Positions 8,416 through 16,650 of a DNA stretch of 64,000 nucleotides are shown piece by piece. The number at the start of each line of letters is the position of its first letter. Position 1 is the first letter of the stretch. Both the position numbers and the translations under genes were made by a program. Origin of the DNA: Bacillus infantis NRRL B-14911. Lineage in GTDB: Bacteria; Bacillota; Bacilli; Bacillales; Cytobacillaceae. The notes below the pieces were generated by a model. The model was not told the DNA's origin. It did not search any database and saw only the letters and a list, made by a program, of their open reading frames with translations. The stretch spans positions 4,379,501 to 4,443,500 of the forward strand of contig NC_022524.1 in the NCBI RefSeq assembly GCF_000473245.1. The letters run 5' to 3'.

Positions 8416-9690
8416 TCATAATGTAATGGGCGCCAGCATGGAAAGGTCGCCGATGCGGTATACCTTTACATGATCAGCATCCATGTCTGTACAGTTCTTC
8501 GTATCAAACACAACAGGAGAAGCCATGCCTGCAAAATCCTCTGCCTTCAGTTCGCGGAACTCAGAATGGTCTGCAAGGACAGCGACCACATGGGCACCGT
8601 TCACTGCTTCCTCAAAAGAAGACAGCTCAAAATCCACCTGGTGGTTCTGTACATGCGGATCATAGGCATGAACCTCGAAGCGCGGATTGCTTTTCAGCAT
8701 TTCGTAAATTTCAAGTGCCGGGCTTTCGCGCACATCATCAATATTGCCTTTGTACGTCAGGCCGAAAACAGCGATCTTCGGCTTTTCCAGCTGTACAGTA
8801 AGCTTCTCGATATTCTCAACCACAAAATGAGGCATAGAGTTGTTGATGCGGCGGGCTTCCTGAATCAATGGCGATTCTGCCTGCGCTTTTTCCACGATGA
8901 AGTAAGGATCGACTGCCAGACAGTGGCCGCCTACTCCTGGTCCAGGCGTATGAATGTTCACGCGCGGATGCTTGTTGGCAAGCTCGATGACATTATGCGC
9001 ATTGACGCCAAGCTTCTGGCTGATTTTCGCCAGTTCGTTGGCCAGTGCGATATTGACGTCGCGGAAGGTGTTCTCCATCAGCTTGGACATTTCAGCAGTC
9101 ACTGCTTCTGTTTCAATCACATCGCCTGTGACGACGGCACGATAGACATCTGCCGCTTTTTTCGCAGCAACCGGTGTCGTTCCGCCGACGATGCGTGTGT
9201 TTTCAATCAGCTCAATCAGGATTCGGCCTGGGAGCACGCGCTCTGGGCAATGGGCCACATAAATATCATTCTGTGTATCAAATCCGCTTTCCCGAAGGAT
9301 CGGTGCCACAACATCATCCATCGTTCTTGGCGGGATCGTTGATTCAACAATGACGACATTGCCTTTTTTCAAAAATGGTACGATTGACTTTGTAGCATTG
9401 ACAACATAGTCGACATTCGCTGTATAGTCTTCGTGGATCGGCGTCGGTACGGCAATGATGAAGACATCTGCTTCCTCAGGTGCTGTGGAGGCGCGCAGTT
9501 TGCCTGTCTCCACTACCTCTTTCACAAGCTCCGGAAGGCCGACTTCTTCTATATGGACTTCCCCTTTGTTCAGTGAATTGACGACACGTTCGCTGACATC
9601 CATGCCAACTACTTCATAGCCGGCTTTTGCAAAAATGGCCGAAGTTGGCAGGCCAATATATCCTAATCCAATTACACAAATCTTTTCCAT
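8416..9690 (-). CDS. wecC: UDP-N-acetyl-D-mannosamine dehydrogenase (UDP-sugar dehydrogenase)
   Basis: 424 residues. An N-terminal NAD-binding Rossmann motif GLGYIG (8-13) is followed by VPTPIHED, STIPPRT, the central helix region EMSKLMENTFRDVNIALANE and the catalytic Cys near residue 257 in GPGVGGHCLAVDPYF. The C-terminal UDP-binding domain has FGLTYKGNIDDVRESPA. The family oxidises a UDP-HexNAc to the uronic acid with 2 NAD; the motifs resemble WecC more than UDP-glucose dehydrogenases. The product would be UDP-ManNAcA for the secondary wall polymer. The ATG at 9690, with GAGAGG 9 bases upstream, is chosen over the TTG just before it. First gene of the leftward operon. Confidence 0.85.
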   Translation of the reverse strand: MEKICVIGLGYIGLPTSAIFAKAGYEVVGMDVSERVVNSLNKGEVHIEEVGLPELVKEVVETGKLRASTAPEEADVFIIAVPTPIHEDYTANVDYVVNATKSIVPFLKKGNVVIVESTIPPRTMDDVVAPILRESGFDTQNDIYVAHCPERVLPGRILIELIENTRIVGGTTPVAAKKAADVYRAVVTGDVIETEAVTAEMSKLMENTFRDVNIALANELAKISQKLGVNAHNVIELANKHPRVNIHTPGPGVGGHCLAVDPYFIVEKAQAESPLIQEARRINNSMPHFVVENIEKLTVQLEKPKIAVFGLTYKGNIDDVRESPALEIYEMLKSNPRFEVHAYDPHVQNHQVDFELSSFEEAVNGAHVVAVLADHSEFRELKAEDFAGMASPVVFDTKNCTDMDADHVKVYRIGDLSMLAPITL

Positions 9691-9777
9691 CAAATAGGAC
9701 CTCTCTTTATAAGCTTCAATAGTGATATACCGGGCTTTTTTGTTACCCGGTGAACAATCTCAAATAATTTCTAACAT

Positions 9778-9786
9778 AGTATAACA
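9778..9786 (-). promoter_or_regulatory. Extended -10 promoter of the wecC-tagA operon
   Basis: On the minus strand the sequence is TGTTATACT, an extended -10. The -35 region is poor. Confidence 0.4.
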
Positions 9787-9808
9787 AATCCTGACAAACC
9801 TTGCATCA

Positions 9809-9835
9809 TTGACATTGTCTGAAAGCAGTTATAAT
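9809..9835 (+). promoter_or_regulatory. Sigma-A-type promoter of the csaB operon
   Basis: Consensus TTGACA (9809-9814) and consensus TATAAT (9830-9835), but the spacer is only 15 bases, which usually weakens a promoter or makes it activator-dependent. Confidence 0.5.
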
Positions 9836-10036
9836 GATAAAATATTGTTTAGCTTTTTAGGGGGCGTTTTCACCGGCTCCTTTTCTTTTATGTTGCGAAA
9901 ATATTCTGCTTTGCATTCGCAATTTTTTACCAAGAGGCTTAATTTTAATGCCGGATGAAAGCATATGTGCATACTAAAAGAAAAGCTTTCTGGCGGGAAA
10001 TGCAGCCTTAACCCACTATAAGGAGGAAATACTTCT

Positions 10037-11146
10037 TTGAAGATTGTCATCTCAGGATTCTACGGACTTGGAAACACAGGCGACGAAGCCATCCTGGAAT
10101 CTATTGTCGATAATTTGCGCGATCAATTGAATGAACCAGAAATTACCGTTTTTTCACTATCTCCGGAACAGACTGCAAAGGAACATCATGTCAAAACCGT
10201 TTACCGGGGCTGGCGCCAGGATTTTAAAGGCAAGGTCAGAGCACTGAAGGAAGCCGACCTGCTCGTGTCCGGCGGCGGGGGACTTTTGCAGGATACATAT
10301 CCGACTAAGTTTATATTCGGACCGCTTCCTTATTATTTACTGATTGTATTCCTTGCCAAGCTTTGCGGCACAAAAGTCATGTTCTTCTCCCAGGGTATTG
10401 GACCTGTCAACTCCACCTGGGGCAAGATACTAATGAAGGTTTTTGCCAATATGGCCGACTTCGTTACAGTCCGTGACCAGTTCTCTAAGGACCTGCTGCA
10501 CAAGCTTGGCGTCAAACGGCCTGAAACGGTTGTCACATCAGATATCGTATTTGCTTTCCATCCGAAAAAAGATACAAGCTGCATCGACAGCCTTGATCTT
10601 GAACGAAAGGATAATCTGGTTGCCGTTTCTGTGCGTCCATGGTTTGAGAAGGTAAAGCAGTTTGAACAGATTGGCCAGATCCTTGACCGCTTGATTGAAG
10701 AGCGTGATGTAACTCCTATATTCGTGCCGATGGAAGGCCATCATGATGATGAGGCGAGCAAAAAGGTGCTTGCCCACATGAAGCATGCTGACAAATGCCA
10801 TATCCTCGGGACGAAATTTACGCCAAATCAGTATTTAAACTTTATCGGCGAATGCCAAATGACGATCGGCATGCGCCTTCATGCCCTGATTTTCTCAACG
10901 CTTATGGGTGTTCCGCATATCGGCCTCAGCTACGATAAAAAGGTGGAAAGCCTGCTGAAGCGCAGCGGGATGTGGGAATTCTCGGCCGTCCTTGAAGAAA
11001 TGGATGCTGAAGAGCTCACCAAGAATTCACTTCACCTTCTGGATAACCGCGATAAATACAGCACGGTGGTCAAAGCAAATGCTGAAGGTATGAGAAAAGA
11101 AGCTGTCCGCAATGTTGAGCTGCTGAAAGAAAACTTTTTACGTTAA
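10037..11146 (+). CDS. csaB: Polysaccharide pyruvyl transferase CsaB
   Basis: 369 residues starting at TTG with AAGGAGG at 10020-10026. Family features are the N-terminal ISGFYGLGNTGDEAIL, VSGGGGLLQD, FFSQGIGP and the C-terminal IGMRLHALIFS. CsaB transfers pyruvate from phosphoenolpyruvate to a terminal ManNAc of the undecaprenyl-linked secondary wall polymer, forming the 4,6-ketal that SLH domains recognise. This matches the unusually high number of SLH proteins in this window. It is the first gene of a rightward operon with a GT4 and a MurJ-like flippase, and it diverges from the WecC/TagA operon. The TTG start may hold down translation. Confidence 0.92.
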   Translation: MKIVISGFYGLGNTGDEAILESIVDNLRDQLNEPEITVFSLSPEQTAKEHHVKTVYRGWRQDFKGKVRALKEADLLVSGGGGLLQDTYPTKFIFGPLPYYLLIVFLAKLCGTKVMFFSQGIGPVNSTWGKILMKVFANMADFVTVRDQFSKDLLHKLGVKRPETVVTSDIVFAFHPKKDTSCIDSLDLERKDNLVAVSVRPWFEKVKQFEQIGQILDRLIEERDVTPIFVPMEGHHDDEASKKVLAHMKHADKCHILGTKFTPNQYLNFIGECQMTIGMRLHALIFSTLMGVPHIGLSYDKKVESLLKRSGMWEFSAVLEEMDAEELTKNSLHLLDNRDKYSTVVKANAEGMRKEAVRNVELLKENFLR

Positions 11147-11159
11147 TGGAGGCGCCAAA

Positions 11160-12332
11160 ATGAAAATATTAATTGCTACCGCATACGATTATCCGCACGC
11201 GGGTGGACTTTCCACCCATGTAGCGACATTAAAGGCCGGGCTTGAAGAGCGCGGGCATGAGGTTGATGTCCTGTCTTTTTCTGATATCAGCCCTGCCGTC
11301 CGCAAGGTGTATGCCCAGGGGCCAAGCTTTGTCATTCAAAAGCTTAAGAAAGGACGCGGCATCCTGTGGAGCCATCATGCCCGGAAGAAGCTGATCCAGA
11401 AGCTGATTGAAAAGAACAAGCATAAGCAGTATGACCTGATCAATGCACAAGATCCATTTACCACGCTTGCTGCCATCGAAACGGGCATCCCGACTGTCTC
11501 GACTGTCCACGGCTATATGGCATTCGAATCTGTCAGCAAGGGCAGCATCATTGAAGGAAGCCCTGAGGCAAAGGAAATGCAGGATATCGAGATCAAGGCC
11601 TATAAAGGGACACGGAAGATCGTTACCGTCGACCAGCGCCTGAAGGACTATGTAAAGGAAATGTCGGGCGTGGAAGGCAATGCCATCCGCAACTTCATCG
11701 ATATTCACAGCTTCAAGCCTGATAAAGATAAGAAAGGCCAGCTTCGCGACCAGTACGGGGTATCACGAGACGAGCATGTCTTGTTCGTGCCGCGCCGCCT
11801 GACAAAAAAGAACGGGGTCATCTACCCTGCCCTGGCTTTGCCTGCTGTGCTTGAAAAGTATCCAAACACCAGATTAATTTATGCCGGAAGCGGCGAAGCG
11901 TTAAATGAAATTAAGCAGATTGTCGCGGAAAATAAAATGGAGGACCGTGTTACCCTGCTCGGTGCCGTCCCTCATGAAAAGGTAAAAGATTATTATGCCC
12001 TCTCCGATATCGTTCTTGTGCCGAGCGTCCACTCTGCAGGCGTGGAGGAAGCTACCTCCATTTCGGCTCTTGAAGCGATGGGCTCCGGCTCTCCGCTTGT
12101 CGCCTGTGCAGTCGGCGGCCTGAAGGAGATTGTCGATCCCGGCAAGGACGGCTTATTGGTTGAGGAAAAGAATGTAGAGGAGCTTTCCGAAGCTATTCTG
12201 TACTTCCTCGAAAATCCGGAAAAAGGTGAAGAAATGGCGAAAAATGCACGCGAAAAGATTGAGAAGGAATATTCTCACCTTGCCGCTGCAGCCAAATATG
12301 AGGAAATCTACCTCAGCGCGCTGAAGAAATAA
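11160..12332 (+). CDS. Family 4 glycosyltransferase
   Basis: 390 residues. The N-terminus MKILIATAYDYPHAGGLSTHV is a GT-B start with a glycine-rich acceptor loop. The C-terminal donor domain shows FVPRRLTKKNGV, TRLIYAGSGEALNEI, VTLLGAVPHEKVKDYYALSDIVLVPS-type sequence and VEEATSISALEAMGSGSPLV, the GT4 E-x7-E region. It starts 13 bases after csaB with a GGAGG site, so it is in the same operon. It probably extends the wall-polymer repeat on the cytoplasmic side. Sugar specificity is unknown. Confidence 0.85.
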   Translation: MKILIATAYDYPHAGGLSTHVATLKAGLEERGHEVDVLSFSDISPAVRKVYAQGPSFVIQKLKKGRGILWSHHARKKLIQKLIEKNKHKQYDLINAQDPFTTLAAIETGIPTVSTVHGYMAFESVSKGSIIEGSPEAKEMQDIEIKAYKGTRKIVTVDQRLKDYVKEMSGVEGNAIRNFIDIHSFKPDKDKKGQLRDQYGVSRDEHVLFVPRRLTKKNGVIYPALALPAVLEKYPNTRLIYAGSGEALNEIKQIVAENKMEDRVTLLGAVPHEKVKDYYALSDIVLVPSVHSAGVEEATSISALEAMGSGSPLVACAVGGLKEIVDPGKDGLLVEEKNVEELSEAILYFLENPEKGEEMAKNAREKIEKEYSHLAAAAKYEEIYLSALKK

Positions 12333-12411
12333 TTGTGAAGAGCCTCAGGGAGAGCACCAGCTTTACCTGGGGTTTCCTTCTACCCTTAAATAGAAAGTGA
12401 ATGAAGAATCC

Positions 12412-13941
12412 ATGTCAGGATTAAAAAAAACCGCCATCTGGATTACGCTGCTTGCCCTCGTCCTTAAGCTGTCAGGCTTCCTGCGCGAGAGCATCATTGC
12501 GAGAGAATTCGGCGCAACCGATTTCACAGACGGCTATTTGCTTGCTTTTTCTTTTATCACACTTGTTGTGGCCATGATTTCAGGCGGATTCAATAATGTG
12601 TTTCTGCCCTTGTATATAAAGCACCGGAATGCTGACACAGCTGCCACCGAGCGGAATGCGAGCGGCATCATGAATGCGACAGTGCTAGTCTTCCTGATTG
12701 TTACGGTTGCCGGCTATTTCTTCGTCCCGTATATCGTCCCATTCATCTACGGATCGATGAACGAGGTGCAGGAGAAGGTCGCCGTCGATATCACGCAATT
12801 CTTCTTCCTTTTCATGACAGCGATTGCCTTGAACGGAATTCTGGAATCCTACCTGCAGGGCAGGCGCGTGTTTGTTCCATCCCAGATTTCGAAGCTCCTG
12901 GCAACATTGATGGGTGCCGTTTTCGCCCTGCTATTCTCTGATTCCTGGGGCATTAACAGCCTTGCCTACGGCTTTATCGCTGGTACGCTTCTTGGAACCG
13001 TCCTGCAGATTTTTTATCTCAGGAAAAGCGGCTTTCATTGGGAGCCGACGATCAAGGTGGATAAAGTATTCCGCAACACCTTTCTTGCCCTTCTTGTACC
13101 GGCCTTGCTCAATTCAGTCGTCGGGCAGATCAATATGTTCGTCAATAAAACATTTGCCGCCGGGACGATTTCCGGTGCTGTCACTTATCTGAATAATGCT
13201 TCCCTCCTGGTGAGCATCCCGCAGGCGATCTACGGCACGACGATTGCTGCGATCATCTTTACCCTGCTGTCAGAGCAGGTGGATAACCATAAAAAATTCC
13301 AGCAGACCTTCTTCATGGGCATGCAGATCTCCCTTGTCACCCTGATGCCAATCGCCGTCGGGCTCCTGCTTGTCGGTGATGCGGCCATTGCCTTCATCTA
13401 TGAAGGCGGGAGATTTACGGCCGAAGACACGCAAAATACCTATCTTGCACTTCTCTTGTATCTGCCATTGATTGTGACGCAGGGCCTGCAGTACATCGTC
13501 TCGAAGTCAATGTATGCCCGCGGGAAGACGGCGATCATCCTCCGGATCAGTGTAACGACGATTCTATTGAATGTGCTGCTCAACTGGCTGTTTGTCGGTC
13601 CGTTCGGCTATCCGGGGCTTGCTTTGACCAGCTCTGTCGTCTCCTTCTATTATCTGGGCGTATCTACCTATGTGGTCTACAAGGACTTTGATGCAGGCGA
13701 AAGAAGGAAGCTTATCTCCTTATTCATCCGCGTGCTGCTGCCATCTGTCATCATGGCAGTGCCGCTCTACCTGATCAAGCAGTTCACACCGGTCTCCGAT
13801 TGGCTGCCGCTGTTCGAGCTGAGTATTCTTGTACCGCTTGGCGCCATCCTTTATGCGGGAGGATTATATTTCTTCTACCGCCAGGGATTTGTTCAGCTGC
13901 TTTCTGTTGTCCGGAAAAAACGGGGCGGAAGCTCTGCTTGA
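12412..13941 (+). CDS. MurJ/MviN-type lipid-linked oligosaccharide flippase
   Basis: About 509 residues with some 14 hydrophobic helices. The N-terminal GFLRESIIAREFGATDFTDGYL matches the MurJ/MviN family of the MOP flippase superfamily, and the internal YLNNASLLVSIPQAIYGTTI stretch is also typical. Its place after csaB and a glycosyltransferase, near a Wzy-like protein, suggests a Wzx-like role in flipping the lipid-linked wall polymer rather than lipid II. A GTG at 12397 in frame is possible, but the ATG at 12412 (MSGLKKTAI) gives the normal family N-terminus. Ribosome sites are weak for both. Last gene of the rightward operon. Confidence 0.82.
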   Translation: MSGLKKTAIWITLLALVLKLSGFLRESIIAREFGATDFTDGYLLAFSFITLVVAMISGGFNNVFLPLYIKHRNADTAATERNASGIMNATVLVFLIVTVAGYFFVPYIVPFIYGSMNEVQEKVAVDITQFFFLFMTAIALNGILESYLQGRRVFVPSQISKLLATLMGAVFALLFSDSWGINSLAYGFIAGTLLGTVLQIFYLRKSGFHWEPTIKVDKVFRNTFLALLVPALLNSVVGQINMFVNKTFAAGTISGAVTYLNNASLLVSIPQAIYGTTIAAIIFTLLSEQVDNHKKFQQTFFMGMQISLVTLMPIAVGLLLVGDAAIAFIYEGGRFTAEDTQNTYLALLLYLPLIVTQGLQYIVSKSMYARGKTAIILRISVTTILLNVLLNWLFVGPFGYPGLALTSSVVSFYYLGVSTYVVYKDFDAGERRKLISLFIRVLLPSVIMAVPLYLIKQFTPVSDWLPLFELSILVPLGAILYAGGLYFFYRQGFVQLLSVVRKKRGGSSA

Positions 13942-13951
13942 GTATAGCGCG

Positions 13952-13983
13952 AAAAGCGCCAGCTATCTTGCTGGCGCTTTTTT
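13952..13983 (+). terminator. Rho-independent terminator of the csaB operon
   Basis: A 12-base perfect stem (13952-13963 with 13970-13981; core GCGCCAGC), a 6-base loop and a run of T. Confidence 0.92.
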
Positions 13984-14543
13984 CTATGGCTCTTTGTTGC
14001 TATTCTGCCGTCCATATTAATGATGATAAAATACTCTTTCAGGAGGCAAATGCTGCTCCTGCTTTCCACTTTCTTATGTGAAATATTAAAAACCAGGTTG
14101 GAAGGACTGTATTTCTTATTCCGATATATACTGCTCAATTGTGGGGCATCAAGAAAAGCTATTTAAGAGCCACTTTTTACTTCCCCTCAAAGAGTGGACC
14201 TTCCTGGCCTGAACGAGGTAATCAGTGCCAGGTTGAAAAATAGGCGGAGAATTTCCCTCTAATTTCCAAAAACCTCTAAAAAAAGCTCAAATAGACGGAG
14301 AATTTCCGTCTATTGGCTCAAAGAATAAGAAAACCGGCAGTTTTGCTCCGCTTAACGGGAATTTCTCCCCTTATTTACACCCACGAGTGCCATATTCAGC
14401 AGCATAACCGGAAAATCTCCGCTTATTTTCAGGCATGCTGTTCACGGACTTCCTGTTTTTTCAAAACCATTCCTTCACTATCCTGCCGCGTTGGCTGATT
14501 AAGCCTCTTTTTACACACAATACTATAAAATGTAATTTATTCC
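13984..14543. other. Gene-free interval with dispersed palindromic repeats
   Basis: No credible gene. The left part (13984-14235) shows nothing definable. The right part holds four related motifs described as a repeat at 14241-14425. Confidence 0.6.
14241..14425. repeat. Cluster of four CGGAGAATTTCCG-type intergenic repeats
   Basis: Related motifs occur near 14241 (GGCGGAGAATTTCCCTC), 14290-14314, 14354 (ACGGGAATTTCTCCCC) and 14407 (CCGGAAAATCTCCGC). The second is a perfect 10-base inverted repeat, AATAGACGGA with TCCGTCTATT around GAATT. Most are flanked by TATT/AATA. Spacing is irregular (about 50-60 bases), so this is a scattered family, not a tandem array. Confidence 0.6.
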
Positions 14544-14565
14544 TTAAAGGCAAAAGAGCCTTTAA
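14544..14565 (-). terminator. Weak hairpin overlapping the anti-sigma-like stop codon
   Basis: TTAAAGGC and GCCTTTAA pair around AAAAGA. No U tract follows on the minus strand, so termination is doubtful. Confidence 0.3.
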
Positions 14566-15794
14566 TATTGGTGCTCAAAATCAGTCATGATCCACTTGTT
14601 TTCCACCTTGCTGATTGTGATGACGATGGTGAGGACACCGTGAAGATCGCTTTTATGTTTCTGGGTGATTTTATATTCTGAAGGGCTGGTCTGCTTCAGT
14701 TCATAAGGCTGTGATGTGTCCAGGAATATCGGCCCTTCGGTAGCAACAAGATAAAGTCCATCCGCCTTTTCTTCAACTATATAGCCAAATCTTTTCTTTG
14801 CGAGCTGTTTGGTCATAATGGAAGAAAATTCAGTGTAAAACTCTTCCTCTGTTTTGAAGGTTGGATGCTTCAAATTAGCATCAAACTTTTTTAACTGCTG
14901 ATCAAACAGCGTCATGGAACTTGCCGAGAGCCCGCTTGCTTCTGCCCTGCTCAGCCCGCCCTGCTCCACTGGTTCTTCTTCCTGCTGATGATCCTCAGGT
15001 TCGTTTGCTTCAGGCTGTTCTTCCTGTTCTTCCTCTGTTTCCTCTGTTGGCGGAAGATTGTTCTGTTCTGGATCTTGTTCTGTGTTTTCCTCTGGTTCCT
15101 TGTTTTCGTTCTGGTCCGGCTGATTGTCGGGGGCCTCTGCTTCTGTATCTTCCTGCTTTTCGGTGTCTTCTATATTTTCGAGCAGCAGGCTGTTATACCC
15201 TTTGGCTTCAAGGATGGAGTCTGCAATCTTGAATAATTCTTCTTCCTTTAGGTCTCCCTGCTTCTCAACGACCTGATAGAAGCCTTCCGCTTCCCAGATG
15301 ATATACGACTGCCCGTCTTCTCCATGATAATAGGTGCCGGCCAGATTATCTGCCAGCATGAGGTCAGAGCCTGCCTGCTGATCGTCCGACAATTCCTTGC
15401 GCATCTGATAGGAAAATGTATTCTGCTCGTTCGCCGAATTGGTGAATATATGCTCATATAACTCTCCTACTGTATGCATATGCTTAAACACATAATTTTC
15501 CGGTATATAGGGAGGTGTGATCAGCTCCGGTTTCTTTTCGGCAGTTTGCTGCTGATCTTCTTCCTGCTGGTTCACCAATGAATAGACCCCTGCAGAGGAA
15601 GCGGCAAGAAACACGGCTGTCAGCATAACAGGAACCCATTTTCCTGCCTTCTTTCGGGAATGTCTTTGGGCTGTCCTTGTTTCCTTCTGCCTTATGGTTC
15701 TCATAACATTTGCTTTCATATCAGGAGTAAATCGGAATTCCGCAAGTTTTCCGCTATGCTTTTGATCTTTTACTTCTTCCAGTTCTTTCTCCAT
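14562..15794 (-). CDS. Membrane anti-sigma-like protein with acidic linker
   Basis: About 410 residues. A cytoplasmic N-terminal part (about 1-48, with EFRFTPDMKANVMRTIRQKE) is followed by a single membrane helix (about 50-72). The outside part has a folded region, a long linker very rich in Glu, Gln, Pro and Asn (about 215-285), and a C-terminal domain that looks like a second folded unit. The gene overlaps the end of the ECF sigma gene, the usual place for its anti-sigma factor. The zinc motif H-x3-C-x2-C of ZAS-type anti-sigmas is absent. The ATG at 15794, with GAGAGG 8 bases before it, is preferred to the GTG at 15803, which leaves no space. Function is inferred mainly from context. Confidence 0.72.
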   Translation of the reverse strand: MEKELEEVKDQKHSGKLAEFRFTPDMKANVMRTIRQKETRTAQRHSRKKAGKWVPVMLTAVFLAASSAGVYSLVNQQEEDQQQTAEKKPELITPPYIPENYVFKHMHTVGELYEHIFTNSANEQNTFSYQMRKELSDDQQAGSDLMLADNLAGTYYHGEDGQSYIIWEAEGFYQVVEKQGDLKEEELFKIADSILEAKGYNSLLLENIEDTEKQEDTEAEAPDNQPDQNENKEPEENTEQDPEQNNLPPTEETEEEQEEQPEANEPEDHQQEEEPVEQGGLSRAEASGLSASSMTLFDQQLKKFDANLKHPTFKTEEEFYTEFSSIMTKQLAKKRFGYIVEEKADGLYLVATEGPIFLDTSQPYELKQTSPSEYKITQKHKSDLHGVLTIVITISKVENKWIMTDFEHQY

Positions 15795-16305
15795 TCCACT
15801 CACCTCTCTTCGTCAAAGACTTTTTTAATATTTCCTTGCCTCTTGTCATGCGCGATTTCACGGTATTCAGGTTCAGCCCGCATATATCGCCGATCTCTTT
15901 CTGGGTGCATTGCTGATAATAATATAAGAAAATGATTTCGCGGTATTTTAAGGGAAGCTGCAATATTTCATTCAGCAGCTCTGTCTTTTCCTCCTGTTCG
16001 ATTAAATCCTGTTCGGCACTGCTGCTGCCGCCCGTGAAATAGGAGGAAATCACATCGCTGGCATGCATTTTCCGGTAATGCCAGCTGGTGACATAATCTT
16101 TGCAGTGATTAACTGCCACTCTGTAGAGCCAGGTATCAATGGATGAATTTCCCTGGAAGGTATCCAGCTTTTCATAGCATTTGATGAAGATTTCCTGTGC
16201 GAGATCTTCTGCGGTCTGATGATTGCGGACATACGAATAGGCAAGATGGAGCACATCCGTGCCATGCCGGTCCATCAAATCGCTGATGATTTCATGTTTA
16301 TCCAA
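15754..16305 (-). CDS. ECF-type sigma factor
   Basis: 183 residues. Region 2 lies at about 10-85 (LAYSYVRNHQTAEDLAQEIFIKCYEKLDTF, then IDTWLYRVAVNHCKDY). Region 4 at about 110-165 has LPLKYREIIFLYYYQQCTQKEIGDICGLNLNTVKSRMTRGKE. The linker is short, as in ECF (group 4) sigmas. The start is TTG at 16305 with AGGAGGG 6 bases upstream. The 3' end overlaps the membrane partner gene by 41 bases. A putative ECF promoter at 16344-16367 suggests it transcribes itself. The regulon is unknown; cell-envelope genes are a natural guess from the neighbours. Confidence 0.9.
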   Translation of the reverse strand: MDKHEIISDLMDRHGTDVLHLAYSYVRNHQTAEDLAQEIFIKCYEKLDTFQGNSSIDTWLYRVAVNHCKDYVTSWHYRKMHASDVISSYFTGGSSSAEQDLIEQEEKTELLNEILQLPLKYREIIFLYYYQQCTQKEIGDICGLNLNTVKSRMTRGKEILKKSLTKRGEWNGERTGRSKRSKA

Positions 16306-16343
16306 TCATGTCCCTCCTCTCGGGGAGATTTATTTATTTTTTA

Positions 16344-16367
16344 GACGAGGCGTGGGGGAAGAAGGTT
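16344..16367 (-). promoter_or_regulatory. Putative autoregulatory ECF promoter
   Basis: On the minus strand AACC (followed by TT) and CGTC (followed by TA) are separated by 16 bases. AAC/CGTC motifs with this spacing are the common form of ECF promoters in Bacillus. It lies about 40 bases upstream of the ECF sigma start codon. Confidence 0.6.
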
Positions 16368-16393
16368 GATTTTATTTTTTTGGGTGGGCATGG

Positions 16394-16420
16394 AAAAGCG
16401 CCGGGGTTTTGGCCGGCGCT
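16394..16420 (-). terminator. Rho-independent terminator of the SLT-SLH gene
   Basis: An 8-base GC-rich stem (AGCGCCGG 16397-16404 with 16413-16420) followed by TTTT on the minus strand. It lies about 230 bases past the stop codon, beyond a repeat, and just upstream of the ECF promoter. Confidence 0.6.
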
Positions 16421-16445
16421 AAGATATAAACTATTATTTTTAATG

Positions 16446-16585
16446 GAGCTGTTGATTTCCGTTGCAGGCACTTCGCTTTCCGCGGTGCGGCGCTGAGCCT
16501 CCTGGCGCTGCACGCTGCGGGGTCTTAGCTTTGCAGCTGCAATCCCGCTGGATTCTGCGTGTCTGGAACGAAGATCCACAGGGAT
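16446..16585. repeat. Bacillaceae-type GC-rich intergenic repeat
   Basis: The blocks GTTGATTTCCGTTGCAGGCA, CTTCGCTTTCCGCGG, GAGCCTCCT, CTGCGGGGTCT and a CTGCGTGTCTGGAACG end resemble, from memory, a sequence of about 130 bases that recurs between genes in many Bacillaceae. Only one copy is present here. Confidence 0.5.
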
Positions 16586-16650
16586 TAATTATTTTTCTGC
16601 AGTTCTTCAACCGAGTAAGATCACATAGCATTTGCCCTTTAAACCACTTA

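Larger units (their letters stand above)
9694..10036. other. Divergent regulatory region between the two polysaccharide operons
   Basis: No gene is supported. It holds back-to-back promoters for the leftward wecC operon (-10 at 9778-9783) and the rightward csaB operon (-35 at 9809-9814, -10 at 9830-9835). The leftward leader contains a small hairpin (ACCGGG at 9729-9734 with CCCGGT at 9746-9751). The rightward leader of about 195 bases contains no other structure I could define. Confidence 0.6.
16306..16650. other. Interval holding an ECF promoter, a terminator and a repeat
   Basis: No gene is supported. It contains, from left, the ECF sigma ribosome site, a candidate ECF promoter (16344-16367), a leftward terminator (16394-16420) and a GC-rich Bacillaceae-type intergenic repeat (about 16446-16585). 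Confidence 0.6.

Noticed and set aside
8470-9342. A 290-residue open frame on the plus strand opposite wecC
   Set aside because: It lies wholly inside the well-supported dehydrogenase gene, has odd composition (many His, Cys, Arg) and no ribosome site: an antisense shadow.
12333-12411. Terminator between the GT4 and the MurJ-like gene
   Set aside because: CCTCAGG and CCTGGGG pair only with wobble, and there is no T run; the three genes probably form one unit.
14562-16305. Two-component system
   Set aside because: The proteins lack kinase and receiver motifs; the region 2/region 4 pattern shows an ECF sigma factor.
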